Shown: positions 7,855 through 17,418, numbered from the stretch's first letter. The stretch: DNA of 59,444 nt from Mesorhizobium norvegicum (GCF_004919685.1 NZ_SMYZ01000117.1:1-59444); one strand, 5' to 3'. Translations and numbers: made by a program. The notes: a model not told the origin generated them from the sequence alone.

Positions 7855-8763
7855 TCAGACGAAAAGCTTGCCCTCCGCGACCTTGATCGCGTTGCCGCCG
7901 ATGCGCGCCGAGGCCAGTTTTCCGCCTTCCACGGTCAGTTCGAGGCGAATTCGCGATGGCCGGCCCATCTCCAGCCCCTGCTCGATCCACAGCTGCGAAA
8001 TGCCATCGGTCGGTGCGTCGAAATGCATGATGGCGCCGGCAAAGGCCGCTGCCGCCGAGCCGGTCGCCGGATCCTCATAGGAAGGCGTGCCAGGCACGAT
8101 CATGCGCACATGGAAGGCGCTTTCGTGGTTCACCGTCTCGCGGCAGTAGACATAGGGACTGGCGAAGGCCCACTCGCTCTTGCGCGGCGCCAGTTCCGAC
8201 CAGGCCTGGTTGTCCAGTCGGACCCGGCCCGCCGCCTCGAGATTGGCAACCGGGATGGTGACGTAGGGCACGCCAGCCGACCAGAACGCGACGCGGTGAT
8301 TCTCGAAGCCGATCTCGTGCGGCGTCAACCCAAGGGCCGCACCGATCGCCTCCGGATCGGCCTCGAGCTTCAGCGGCTCCGGCAGCTTCGCAAGGTCGAA
8401 CTCGGCGAAGGTGTTGCCGTCGTGCTTGCTGACGGCGCAACGAACCGGGCCGATGTTTTCCTCCAGCACGAAGATGCCGGCGCCGCCCTCTTCCGACAGT
8501 TCGGCCAGCGCGATCGCCGCCCCCACGGTTGGGTGGCCGGCGAACGGCATTTCATAGTCGGGCGTGAAGATGCGAATGCGGTTTCTGTGCTTGGGATTGA
8601 CCGGCGGTAGAACGAACACCGATTCGGACAGGTTGAATTCACGCGCGATGGCCTGCATCGCGGCCGTGTCCAATCCCTTGCTGTCCAGCACGACGGCCAA
8701 AGGATTGCCGGCCAGTCGCTCGGTCGTAAACACATCGTAGAGCAAGTAATTCCGGGTTTTCAT
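7855..8763 (-). CDS. PhzF family isomerase-like protein
   Basis: A 302-residue protein of the PhzF/diaminopimelate-epimerase-like fold. It begins MKTRNYLLYDVFTTERLAGNPLAVVLD, the standard PhzF opening. The catalytic-type Glu appears in NLSESVFVLPP, followed by RIFTPDYEMPFAGHPTVGAA, and PGTPSYEDPATGSAAAAFAG near the C-terminus; all are family hallmarks. Phenazine PhzF isomerises DHHA, but most relatives outside phenazine clusters have unknown substrates, and no other phenazine genes are present. The start at 8763 is preferred over an upstream in-frame ATG at 8850 because it matches the family N-terminus. Confidence 0.9.
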   Translation of the reverse strand: MKTRNYLLYDVFTTERLAGNPLAVVLDSKGLDTAAMQAIAREFNLSESVFVLPPVNPKHRNRIRIFTPDYEMPFAGHPTVGAAIALAELSEEGGAGIFVLEENIGPVRCAVSKHDGNTFAEFDLAKLPEPLKLEADPEAIGAALGLTPHEIGFENHRVAFWSAGVPYVTIPVANLEAAGRVRLDNQAWSELAPRKSEWAFASPYVYCRETVNHESAFHVRMIVPGTPSYEDPATGSAAAAFAGAIMHFDAPTDGISQLWIEQGLEMGRPSRIRLELTVEGGKLASARIGGNAIKVAEGKLFV

Positions 8764-8821
8764 TCGTGCCTCAATCCCAACATGGGCGAAATTTAATTTG
8801 ATATTTGAACCGTCAAGCCTG

Positions 8822-8835
8822 ATCTGTGCACAGAT
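8822..8835. promoter_or_regulatory. 14-bp perfect palindrome between divergent genes
   Basis: ATCTGTGCACAGAT is a perfect palindrome in the 101-bp region between the phzF-like gene (leftward) and the efflux operon (rightward), about 30 bp before the GTG start of the latter. It looks like an operator; the binding protein is unknown and no regulator gene is adjacent. Confidence 0.45.
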
Positions 8836-8864
8836 AGGGACATTGCGCATTATAGGGGTCCAGC

Positions 8865-10157
8865 GTGGACCAGATTGTCAATCTGCCAAAGACGGAATCG
8901 GATTCCGCCATCGAGACGGCGCTTGGGCTCGACAGACAAGGTCTGCGCAAGTCGCGTCGGCGTGGCTGGCTCTATGCCCTGCTGGCGCTGATCGTGCTCG
9001 CCGCCGGGCTTGGCGCCTATCAATGGTATGCCGGCTCGCCGGCCAAGATTGATTACACCACCGTGTCTGCCGCCAAGGCCGATCTCACCGTCGCGGTGTC
9101 GGCGACCGGCACGCTGCAGCCCCTCACCCAGGTCGATATTTCCAGCCAGCTCTCCGGCATCATCCGTTCGGTGTCGGTCGAAGAGAACCAGCAGGTCAAG
9201 AAAGGCGACGTGCTGGCGGCGCTCGACACCGCCAAGCTGCAGGTCCAGATCGAACGGGCGGAGGCCTCCGCCAAGGGCGCGGCCGCCAATGTCGAGGACG
9301 CCACGGTGACGCTGGCCGAGAACGAAAAGGCGCTTATCCGCGCGGCGGCGCTGACCAAGCGCGGCATGGCGACCGACCAGTCGCTCGAGGCCGCGACCGC
9401 GACGCGCGACCGTTCCAAGGCGGCACTCGACAGCGCTCAGGCCAATCTCGCCATCGCCAATGCCGATCTGAAATCGCAGCAGACCGACCTGGCCAACAGC
9501 ACCATCTATGCGCCGATCGACGGCATCGTGCTGACGCGCTCGGTCGACCCCGGCCAGACGGTCGCCTCTTCCTTGCAGGCGCCGGTGCTGTTCATCATCG
9601 CCGCCGATCTCAGGAACATGGAACTGGTGGCAGCCGTCGACGAAGCCGACATCGGCGCGGTCAAATCCGGCCAGCATGCCCGCTTCACGGTCGATGCCTT
9701 CCCCGAGCGCCCGTTCGATGCCGAGATCCGCGATATCTCCTATGCCTCGGTCACCACCGACGGCGTCGTCACCTACAATGCGCGGCTGGAGGTCGACAAC
9801 AACGAGCTGTTGCTGCGGCCCGGCATGACCGCCACCGTTTCGGTCGTCACCAAGCAGGCCAAGGGCGTGCTCACCGTGCCCGCCACCGCCTTCCGCTATC
9901 GCCCGACGCAGCAGGCCGCCCGCGGCTGGAGCCTCAGCGACCTGTTCACCGGCCGCATGGGCCGCCCCGGCGGCAACCGCCAGCGCCAGGCCACGGCGGC
10001 ACCCACCGACGGCTCGCGCACGCTCTACGTGCTGGAGAACGGACGGCCGCATCCGGTCAACGTCAAGATCGGCTCCACCGACGGTGAACTGACCGAGATC
10101 ATTTCGGGCCTGGACGAAGGCGCACAAATCATCACCGCATCGCAGCAGCGGAGCTGA
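8865..10157 (+). CDS. Periplasmic adaptor of an ABC-type efflux system (MacA-like)
   Basis: A 430-residue HlyD/MacA-type membrane fusion protein. One N-terminal membrane anchor (LYALLALIVLAAGLGAY, about 37-53) is followed by a lipoyl half-motif (VDISSQLSGIIRSVSVEENQQVKKGDVLAALD), a long alpha-hairpin rich in Ala/Gln/Glu (about 125-210), the second lipoyl part (YAPIDGIVLTRSVDPGQTV), and a beta-barrel domain. A Gly/Arg/Gln-rich linker precedes the C-terminal domain. It would bridge the inner-membrane ABC transporter downstream to an outer-membrane channel, which is not encoded here. The GTG start has AGGGG seven bases upstream. It is four bases before the ATPase gene. Confidence 0.9.
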   Translation: MDQIVNLPKTESDSAIETALGLDRQGLRKSRRRGWLYALLALIVLAAGLGAYQWYAGSPAKIDYTTVSAAKADLTVAVSATGTLQPLTQVDISSQLSGIIRSVSVEENQQVKKGDVLAALDTAKLQVQIERAEASAKGAAANVEDATVTLAENEKALIRAAALTKRGMATDQSLEAATATRDRSKAALDSAQANLAIANADLKSQQTDLANSTIYAPIDGIVLTRSVDPGQTVASSLQAPVLFIIAADLRNMELVAAVDEADIGAVKSGQHARFTVDAFPERPFDAEIRDISYASVTTDGVVTYNARLEVDNNELLLRPGMTATVSVVTKQAKGVLTVPATAFRYRPTQQAARGWSLSDLFTGRMGRPGGNRQRQATAAPTDGSRTLYVLENGRPHPVNVKIGSTDGELTEIISGLDEGAQIITASQQRS

Positions 10158-10161
10158 TACC

Positions 10162-10869
10162 GTGGCTGCGGGCGCGACCCTCATCACCTTCGACAAGGTC
10201 TGGAAGAGCTACGGCCAGGGCGAGGCCAAGGTGCATGCGCTGGCCGGCGTCGATCTTGCCATCCGGCGCGGTGAATTCGTCGCCATCATGGGTCCGTCCG
10301 GCTCCGGCAAGTCGACAGCGATGAACATCATCGGCTGCCTCGACACGCCGACGGCCGGAACCTATTCCTTCATGGGCATCGACGCCGGCCGCCTCGACCG
10401 CAACCGCCGCGCCATGCTGCGCAACCTCTATGTCGGCTTCGTCTTTCAGGGTTACAATCTGCTGGCCCGCACCACGGCAGCGGAAAATGTCGAACTGCCG
10501 CTGATCTATCGTGGCGTTGCCACCCGCGAGCGCCGCGACCTTGCCATGCAGGCGCTGGCGGAGGTCGGCCTTGTCGGCCGCGAGCACCACACGCCGGCCG
10601 AACTGTCCGGCGGCCAGCAGCAGCGCGTGGCGATCGCGCGCGCCATCGTCACGCGCCCGACCCTGCTCGTCGCCGACGAGCCGACCGGCAATCTCGACAC
10701 CGCACGCACGCACGAGATCATGGAGCTTTTGACCCGGCTCAACACCGAGCTTGGCCTGACCATCGCCATGGTCACGCATGAGGCCGACGTCGCCCGCTAT
10801 GCCGAACGCACCATCCGCTTCCTCGACGGCCATGTCGCCTCCGATTCCAAGAATCTGGAGGTGGCGTAA
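10162..10869 (+). CDS. ABC transporter ATP-binding protein (MacB/LolD type)
   Basis: A 235-residue ATPase with Walker A GPSGSGKST (residues 44-52), Q-loop FVFQGYNLLARTTAAENVELP, signature LSGGQQQRVAIARAI, Walker B LLVADEPTGNLD and switch histidine in AMVTHEADVA. The Q-loop and ENVELPLIY sequences place it in the MacB/LolD/FtsE group. It would energise export of macrolide-like compounds, peptides or another substrate with the permease encoded two bases downstream. The start is GTG. Confidence 0.93.
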   Translation: MAAGATLITFDKVWKSYGQGEAKVHALAGVDLAIRRGEFVAIMGPSGSGKSTAMNIIGCLDTPTAGTYSFMGIDAGRLDRNRRAMLRNLYVGFVFQGYNLLARTTAAENVELPLIYRGVATRERRDLAMQALAEVGLVGREHHTPAELSGGQQQRVAIARAIVTRPTLLVADEPTGNLDTARTHEIMELLTRLNTELGLTIAMVTHEADVARYAERTIRFLDGHVASDSKNLEVA

Positions 10870-10871
10870 CC

Positions 10872-12089
<1,218 letters not shown>

Positions 12090-12221
12090 GGCAACCCGGC
12101 CGGAACGCAGCCAGCGCTCCGACCGGTTTTGCACAGCCTTCGACGTTTCCACCCGGCCTCGCCACTGTCGGCGCACCGTTGGCGATGCTAGGGCAATTCA
12201 CCTTGGGTGGAGGAATAGCCT

Positions 12222-12464
12222 ATGAGCAAGAAGGCGCGACTGATCCTGGCGATGGTCGTCATCGAGGTCTTCCTTGCAGGCATCTGGTGGTATCTCGCCC
12301 GCTACGGCATGGCCAATCCCGATCGCGTCACATCGGATTTCCAGGCAGTCGTCGGCCAGACCATGGGAATGGCGATGGGCGGCTTGCTGGGCATCGGCCT
12401 TATCCTGTTCCTCGTCGCCGCCCGCAACGATCGCAAGGACGCGCTGAACAAGACGCGCCTTTAG
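12222..12464 (+). CDS. Small two-helix membrane protein
   Basis: An 80-residue protein with two predicted membrane segments (about 6-26 and 47-67) and a basic C-terminus (ARNDRKDALNKTRL). ATG 12222 is preceded by GGAGGAAT. Family unknown to me. It lies 132 bp after the permease gene on the same strand, and its end overlaps the Nudix gene by four bases. Confidence 0.7.
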   Translation: MSKKARLILAMVVIEVFLAGIWWYLARYGMANPDRVTSDFQAVVGQTMGMAMGGLLGIGLILFLVAARNDRKDALNKTRL

Positions 12465-13177
12465 TCCGTGCCGGCAAAATGCCACTCGATCAGCGGCTTC
12501 ATGTGCGGTGACAGCCCGACCGGCAGGTCGGCGGCGTGGCGGATGATCACCGGCCCCTCGATCTCTGGATCGGTCTCGGCCGCTACGAAGGCTGAGATGC
12601 GCTGGGCGATCTCGTCGGCGGGCGCCGTCTCGTGATAGCGGCGGAAGATCACCGTGCCGTTGTTGGTCGACAGGGCGTGCCAGCGCTTGCCCCGTTCAGC
12701 ACCTGACAGGTCGAGGCCGGTTTCCTCGCGCACCTCACGGATCATGTTGAAGTCGACGTCGACCAGACCGTCGCGAAAATCGATCGGCTCGAACGAGCCG
12801 GCGGCGAAATAGACGCGCCCGGCGTTGACCGTGTGCGATCCCATGCGGATCGCCACCAGCGCGTTGTCGGCGGCCACCAGCATAGCGTGGCCATAGGCAT
12901 GCTCGGCGCCCGAATTCTCGCGCTGTTTTCGCCACAGCATGAACGTCGAGTAGTTGACCGCATGGCAGCGGCCGACGAGGCGATTGTCGCGGTACGCGAG
13001 TTGCGACAGGAGCACCACCGTGCCGTCGAACAGCGCCGGCTTGGCACCGATTTCGCGCTGCCAGTTCTCGGCGATCGCCTCTGCATTGTTCAAGGCGAAC
13101 GGGTGCGGGTCAGGATCGAGCCGAACGTCGATGGCGTCGACCGGCAGGATGACATTGCGCGGCAGGTCGAAACTCAT
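12461..13177 (-). CDS. NUDIX hydrolase
   Basis: A 238-residue protein whose middle contains a Nudix box: GSFEPIDFRDG followed by REVREETGL (roughly residues 127-155), the Glu-rich metal site of this superfamily. The gap between the leading Gly block and REVREE is a little longer than in the classical box. An N-terminal extension of about 80 residues (RLDPDPHPFALNN...) resembles that in plant-type and alphaproteobacterial uncharacterised Nudix proteins. The substrate is presumably a nucleoside diphosphate derivative; it cannot be narrowed down. It ends four bases inside the small membrane protein gene and is separated by 16 bp from the next gene upstream on its strand. Confidence 0.85.
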   Translation of the reverse strand: MSFDLPRNVILPVDAIDVRLDPDPHPFALNNAEAIAENWQREIGAKPALFDGTVVLLSQLAYRDNRLVGRCHAVNYSTFMLWRKQRENSGAEHAYGHAMLVAADNALVAIRMGSHTVNAGRVYFAAGSFEPIDFRDGLVDVDFNMIREVREETGLDLSGAERGKRWHALSTNNGTVIFRRYHETAPADEIAQRISAFVAAETDPEIEGPVIIRHAADLPVGLSPHMKPLIEWHFAGTD

Positions 13178-13193
13178 GTTGCTCCAACGCTGC

Positions 13194-14306
13194 TCAGGTC
13201 ATGTCCAGGGTAATGGCCACCGGACAATGGTCCGACGCCTTCGGGCGGTCCCAGCCGGCGCGCGGAAAGCGCTCCACTTCCTGCCCCGGCGGAAAGATGG
13301 TGCGCCAGGGCTGGCCGTTGCGGATGATATCGGGAACGGCGGTCGCGTTGCTGGCGGCGAGCCCTTTCGACAGCAGGATGTAGTCGAGCTGGCACAGATG
13401 CCGCTCTTCCGGTCCGCGCGTGTGGTAGAAGCTCCAGCGGTTCATCTCCGGCCGCCGCTCGACGACATTTTCGCAGAAGCCGCCTTCTGTCAGCACGTTG
13501 ATGCAGGACACGGCCTCGTCCACCACCTCGAAATGGTAGCCGTCGATCGCGTCGCCGGCGATCTTCACGCGCTGCCGGTAATCGTTCATGTCGCCGCAGA
13601 TCGCCCAGCGCTTGTCGGCGGCATGCTCCCCACCGAAACGCTCCTCGATGATCCGCCGCACGGCTTGCGCCTCCGCGATGCGCACCGGCATCGTCGCCTC
13701 GCGCCCGTCGAGCCCGTTGCGCGGTGAGCCCATCGACTTGAAATGCACGAGGTAGAGCGTCAGCGGCACGCCGCCCACGGTCACGTCAACCTCCAGGCAG
13801 TCGCGCCGGAAGATGCGTTCATTGGCCTGGTTGCCGAGGGCTGCCAGTTCCGGCGTGTGCAGCCCGAACTGCTCGTAGGTGACATAGGCGTGGCTGGTCA
13901 TGCGCACGAATTCGATCGGCTGGCCCTGCGCGGTCTCGTTGCGCATCATCACGGCAACGTCGATGCCGCGCGAATCATTGCCCGATGTGGTGTATTTCTG
14001 CCGGTAGCCCTGCCCCACCATCTTGAACAGATAGCCGTATTCGAAGGCCTTCAGCGCCTCGATATTGTCGACCTCCTGCATGCAGATGATGTCGGCGCGG
14101 GTGGCCGCGATCGCCAGCGCCGTCAGCTGGCGCGTGTCGTCGGACTGGGCAATGGCGCGGGCCTGCTCCAGCATCTTGTATTCGGCCTCGCTCTGGATAT
14201 CGAACAGCGCCAGCGTTCGATCCTCGTTGAGCTGGTTGCGATAGCCGGAAAAATCGAACCTGTTCATCAGGTTCTCGACATTGAAGGTGGCAAGGCGCAG
14301 CGACAT
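13194..14306 (-). CDS. Endonuclease/exonuclease/phosphatase family protein
   Basis: A metal-dependent phosphohydrolase of the DNase I-like fold, 370 residues from the chosen start. The N-terminal LRLATFNVENLMNRFDFSG, the metal site CMQEVDNIEALKAFE, LVHFKSMG, ICGDMNDYR and the C-terminal KASDHCPVAITL (catalytic Asp-His) are all present in order. No signal peptide is seen with this start. In-frame ATGs at 14384 and 14393 would add a short non-conserved leader, so 14306 is preferred. Substrates in the family range from DNA to phospholipids; none can be assigned. It runs in the same direction as the Nudix gene 16 bp downstream, so the two may be co-transcribed. Confidence 0.85.
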   Translation of the reverse strand: MSLRLATFNVENLMNRFDFSGYRNQLNEDRTLALFDIQSEAEYKMLEQARAIAQSDDTRQLTALAIAATRADIICMQEVDNIEALKAFEYGYLFKMVGQGYRQKYTTSGNDSRGIDVAVMMRNETAQGQPIEFVRMTSHAYVTYEQFGLHTPELAALGNQANERIFRRDCLEVDVTVGGVPLTLYLVHFKSMGSPRNGLDGREATMPVRIAEAQAVRRIIEERFGGEHAADKRWAICGDMNDYRQRVKIAGDAIDGYHFEVVDEAVSCINVLTEGGFCENVVERRPEMNRWSFYHTRGPEERHLCQLDYILLSKGLAASNATAVPDIIRNGQPWRTIFPPGQEVERFPRAGWDRPKASDHCPVAITLDMT

Positions 14307-14494
14307 GCCAAGACCTTTGCCCGCAAGTGCTGGAGAAAACAAGCTCGCAGGACCACCAGCGAAGATCGATTGGTCCTCAGGCATTCGCGCCATGGTTGAC
14401 GGAACCTTTCCGTTCATCCGCCGTTCAGATGCAAGCATCCATTGTTGCCCCATTCCTCGGGTGGGCGTGGGGCCTGTAACTCATGGAGAGTGCA

Positions 14495-15076
14495 ATGAAT
14501 TCGCTCTTTTCTTCCACCGTCAAATCCGGGCTGTTGGCCCTCGGCATCTTCTCCGGCATCACGGCGCCGTCCGCCGCCGGACCGATCCTGCAGCCGAACA
14601 TGTCGATTCCCACCAGCACGGCGGCGCCAACCGTCACGCCGGTGCGCGACGAATGGGCCGGCGGTAATGACCGGCAGTTCAACAATGACAATTGGAGGTG
14701 GCGCCGGTCGGGTAACTGGAACGGGGGCCGCAGACACTGGAACGGTGGCGGCGGAAACTGGAACGGTGGCGGCAACTGGGATCGCGGAGACGACTGGCGT
14801 TGGCGCCATGGTCGCCACCACTATCGCGGCGGTCGTTACTACGATGACGGTGCGGCTGCTGTACTCGGACTTGGTCTGGGACTCGGCCTCGGCAGCATGT
14901 ACAACAACTACAATTATTACGATGCGCCGCCGCCGCGCCGCTACTACCGTGCCGGCCGGCTGTCGAGCGCCCATGTTCAATGGTGCTACAACCGCTACCG
15001 GTCGTATCGGGCCTACGACAACACCTTCCAGCCCTACAACGGCCCGCGCCAGCAGTGCTGGTCGCCCTATAGCTGA
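14495..15076 (+). CDS. BA14K-like secreted protein, Gly/Trp/Tyr-rich
   Basis: A 193-residue exported protein. A signal peptide (about residues 1-28, ending at an Ala-Ala-Gly region) is followed by Asn-Trp-Asn-Gly-Gly repeats, His/Arg/Tyr-rich stretches, a short hydrophobic Gly-Leu run (AAAVLGLGLGLGLGSMY) and a C-terminal HVQWCYNRYRSYRAYDNTFQPYNGPRQQC, which is the BA14K lectin-like motif known from Brucella and rhizobia (both cysteines present). ATG 14495 has GGAGAG close upstream; ATG 14483 lies within that site. Likely surface or periplasmic; function unproven. A strong terminator follows. Confidence 0.85.
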   Translation: MNSLFSSTVKSGLLALGIFSGITAPSAAGPILQPNMSIPTSTAAPTVTPVRDEWAGGNDRQFNNDNWRWRRSGNWNGGRRHWNGGGGNWNGGGNWDRGDDWRWRHGRHHYRGGRYYDDGAAAVLGLGLGLGLGSMYNNYNYYDAPPPRRYYRAGRLSSAHVQWCYNRYRSYRAYDNTFQPYNGPRQQCWSPYS

Positions 15077-15095
15077 GCCGCGCTGATTGACGAAT

Positions 15096-15127
15096 ACGGC
15101 GCCGCGCATCGCGGCGCCGTTTTTGTT
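15096..15127 (+). terminator. Rho-independent terminator after the BA14K-like gene
   Basis: ACGGCGCCGCG (15096-15106) pairs with CGCGGCGCCGT (15110-15120) around a 3-base loop, followed by TTTTGTTT. Confidence 0.9.
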
Positions 15128-15209
15128 TATGGGCAAGACGCCGCAAAAGACGGAACCGCGAGCACGGTGACGTACAGCACGCCACCGCTGTCGTTCGGCT
15201 GCTTGACTG

Positions 15210-15692
15210 CTAGCCTGGATCTTTGGAGCGATCCTGCTGCGCCCTCGTGGACAGCTGCTTCAACACGCCAAGGAAGTCGTTGAATCGCTCCTCACCGATT
15301 TCCTCCGCCCATTCCGCATGCAACCGCCGCAGGCAGCTGAAAATCGTCTCGACAAGCTGCCGCCCGCGCGCGCTCACGTAGATGAGGCGCCGGTCGCTGC
15401 CCTCGGGAGAGCGCCGCTCAATATAGCCAAGTTCTTCGAGCTGGATGAGGAGGTAGTTGATCGCCTGCCTCGACATTCGCTTCTGGCGAGCCAATTCCGA
15501 CGGCCTCACGCCGTCCGGAAGGGGATAGGAGAACACGGCAAAGTGAGCGTCCTGAAAGTCGGTGAAGCCGGCGTCATGAATGGCCTCGTGCATCTGGCTG
15601 CGAACGTGCTCCCAGGTGATGCGCAAGAGAGCCCCGAAGAAGGGCGGGCGCAGCTCTGTGTCGGGCTCCGGCGTCTGGCTGGCTGTTGACAT
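15210..15692 (-). CDS. MarR family transcriptional regulator
   Basis: A 160-residue winged-helix regulator. The recognition region is RPSELARQKRMSRQAINYLLIQLEELGYIERR, followed by a wing with the typical DRR (PEGSDRRLIYVS) and a dimerisation C-terminus. It diverges from a cupin gene across 57 bp that contains two palindromes built on TGTAAAG/CTTTACA, so it probably represses itself and the cupin gene. The ligand is unknown. Confidence 0.9.
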   Translation of the reverse strand: MSTASQTPEPDTELRPPFFGALLRITWEHVRSQMHEAIHDAGFTDFQDAHFAVFSYPLPDGVRPSELARQKRMSRQAINYLLIQLEELGYIERRSPEGSDRRLIYVSARGRQLVETIFSCLRRLHAEWAEEIGEERFNDFLGVLKQLSTRAQQDRSKDPG

Positions 15693-15694
15693 TG

Positions 15695-15734
15695 TTGTAA
15701 AGTCCTTTTACAAACTCTGTAAAGCCACTTTACA
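15695..15734. promoter_or_regulatory. Two palindromic operators between marR and the cupin gene
   Basis: Site 1 is TTGTAAA-gtcct-TTTACAA (15695-15713). Site 2 is TGTAAAG-cca-CTTTACA (15718-15734), a perfect inverted repeat. The centres are 22 bp apart, about two helical turns, so two dimers could bind the same face. They cover the promoter region of both divergent genes. Confidence 0.75.
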
Positions 15735-15749
15735 ACAAGGAGCATGTCG

Positions 15750-16169
15750 ATGGAAGCGGATACACAGAGCGTCTTGAGGATCGGTGAGCTGGAATTGCGC
15801 TTCCTGGTCACCGACAAGGGTGCAACCGTGTTTGAATTCGTTGTCCCGTCCCGCGCCCGCGTACCGGCGCCCCACTACCATCAGGAGGCGGACGAAACGC
15901 TGTATGGACTGGAGGGCATTTTGACGATCACCGTTGATGACCGAAAGCAGGAACTCGGTGCCGGCGATGCCATCTTCATTCCGCGCGGAAGTGTCCACCA
16001 CCACGAGAACCTGCACGACGGTGTGTCGCGGACCTTGGCCGTGCTGACGCCGGGTTCCATCGGGCGCCGCTACTTCGAGGAGATTGCCGAGGTGATCAAT
16101 GTCCCCGGCAAGCCTGACCTGGCCAAGGCGAAGGAGGTCATGCTGCGCCACGGGCTAGTGCCCGCATAG
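15750..16169 (+). CDS. Cupin domain protein
   Basis: A 139-residue single cupin. Motif 1 is PHYHQEADETLYGLEGILTITVD (His, His, Glu metal ligands) and motif 2 is GDAIFIPRGSVHHHENL. It may bind a metal and act as a small dioxygenase, isomerase or sensor; the substrate is unknown. ATG 15750 is chosen because AAGGAG (15737-15742) is seven bases upstream, while ATG 15744 would leave only one base. The divergent MarR gene and paired operators suggest inducible expression. Confidence 0.85.
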   Translation: MEADTQSVLRIGELELRFLVTDKGATVFEFVVPSRARVPAPHYHQEADETLYGLEGILTITVDDRKQELGAGDAIFIPRGSVHHHENLHDGVSRTLAVLTPGSIGRRYFEEIAEVINVPGKPDLAKAKEVMLRHGLVPA

Positions 16170-16217
16170 GTCTCCAGCCGAGGCGGCCCCAAGCAGTACT
16201 GGTGTTATCGCCGCGAC

Positions 16218-16248
16218 AAGCTCACTGCGACCAATTCGCAGTGAGCTT
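16218..16248. repeat. 13-bp perfect inverted repeat downstream of ilvC and the cupin gene
   Basis: AAGCTCACTGCGA (16218-16230) and TCGCAGTGAGCTT (16236-16248) form a stable hairpin with a 5-base loop between two convergent genes. It has no T-run on either side, so it could be a factor-dependent or bidirectional transcription end, or a repeat unit. Confidence 0.6.
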
Positions 16249-16277
16249 GATTGAGGGACGACTGAGTCCGGACCCTG

Positions 16278-16310
16278 GTTCTTGGCCCTATCGACCAACT
16301 TGTTCTTCGA
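16278..16310 (-). repeat. Diverged copy of the ilvC 3' end
   Basis: Bases 16278-16310 match the last ilvC codons (16376-16408) at 29 of 33 positions. On the minus strand the copy encodes SKNKLVDRAKN where ilvC ends SKNKLVDKAKN. Three of the four differences are synonymous third- or first-position changes (TCG/TCC, TTG/CTG, GAT/GAC) and one is Lys to Arg. The copy continues past the stop position without a stop. This pattern suggests it came from another ilvC allele. Confidence 0.7.
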
Positions 16311-16372
16311 GCCCCCCGCGCGCCCGCAGGGCGAAGCCCCAGGACGCGCAGAGGCAAGAACGTGGATTTCGC

Positions 16373-17392
16373 TCAGTTCTTGGCCTTGTCGACCAGCTTG
16401 TTCTTGGAAATCCACGGCATCATCGCGCGCAGCTTGGCGCCGACTTCCTCGATCTGGTGGCTGTCATTGTTGCGGCGGATGCCCTTGAAGCGGGACATGC
16501 CGGCGCGGTATTCCTGCATCCACTCTGAGGTGAACTTGCCGGTCTGGATGTCCTTCAGCACGCGCTTCATCTCGGCCTTGGTCTCGGCGGTGATGATGCG
16601 CGGGCCCGAGACATATTCGCCCCATTCGGCGGTGTTCGAGATCGAGTAGTTCATGTTGGCGATGCCGCCTTCATAGATCAGGTCGACGATCAGCTTGACC
16701 TCGTGCAGGCACTCGAAATAGGCCATCTCAGGCGCGTAGCCGGCTTCCACCAGCGTCTCGAAGCCGGCGCGGATCAGTTCGACCAGACCGCCGCACAGCA
16801 CGACCTGCTCGCCGAACAGGTCGGTCTCGCATTCCTCGCGGAAATTGGTCTCGATGATGCCCGAACGGCCGCCGCCGACGCCGCAGGCGTAGGACAGCGC
16901 CAGGTCGAGCGCGTTGCCCGAAGCGTCCTGGTTGACCGCAACCAGGCACGGCACGCCGCCGCCCTTCTGGTATTCGCCGCGCACCGTGTGGCCGGGGCCC
17001 TTCGGCGCGATCATGACGACGTCGACCGTCGACTTCGGCTCGATCAGGCCGAAATGCACGTTGAGGCCGTGCGCGAAGGCGATCGCCGCACCATCGCGGA
17101 TGTTCGGCGCGATCTCGTTCTTGTAGATGTCGGCCTGCAGTTCGTCGGGCGTCGCCATCATCATCAGGTCGGCCCATTTGGCGGCGTCCGCCACGCTCAT
17201 CACCTTGAGCCCGTCGGCTTCGACCTTCTTGGCGGTCGCCGAGCCGGCCTTGAGGCCGATGGCGATCTCCTTGGCGCCGGAATCCTTGAGATTGAGCGCA
17301 TGCGCCCTGCCCTGGCTGCCGTAGCCGATGATGGCGACCTTCTTGCCCTTGATCAGATTGAGATCGGCATCACGATCGTAATAGACGCGCAT
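16373..17392 (-). CDS. ilvC: Ketol-acid reductoisomerase (NADP+)
   Basis: A 339-residue class I enzyme that converts 2-acetolactate or 2-aceto-2-hydroxybutyrate to the 2,3-dihydroxy acids for valine, leucine and isoleucine. The N-terminal Rossmann domain has AIIGYGSQGRAHALNLKDSG; the knotted C-terminal domain has the metal ligands in DLFGEQVVLCGG and FECLHEVKLIVDLIYEGG. The ribosome binding site is GGAAGGAAG. The gene starts only 26 bp after a TetR gene on the same strand. Its partner acetolactate synthase genes are 20 kb away at 36.5-38.9 kb. Downstream lies a diverged duplicate of its own tail. Confidence 0.97.
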   Translation of the reverse strand: MRVYYDRDADLNLIKGKKVAIIGYGSQGRAHALNLKDSGAKEIAIGLKAGSATAKKVEADGLKVMSVADAAKWADLMMMATPDELQADIYKNEIAPNIRDGAAIAFAHGLNVHFGLIEPKSTVDVVMIAPKGPGHTVRGEYQKGGGVPCLVAVNQDASGNALDLALSYACGVGGGRSGIIETNFREECETDLFGEQVVLCGGLVELIRAGFETLVEAGYAPEMAYFECLHEVKLIVDLIYEGGIANMNYSISNTAEWGEYVSGPRIITAETKAEMKRVLKDIQTGKFTSEWMQEYRAGMSRFKGIRRNNDSHQIEEVGAKLRAMMPWISKNKLVDKAKN

Positions 17393-17418
17393 TTTGTCTT
17401 CCTTCCCGTTTTTACAAA

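Noticed and set aside
7855..8763. Phenazine biosynthesis
   Set aside because: PhzF homologues are widespread; no other phz gene is present in the window.
16155..16415. 86-codon minus-strand frame across the ilvC end
   Set aside because: It reads ilvC out of frame and then the duplicated tail in frame; explained by the duplication and not a gene.
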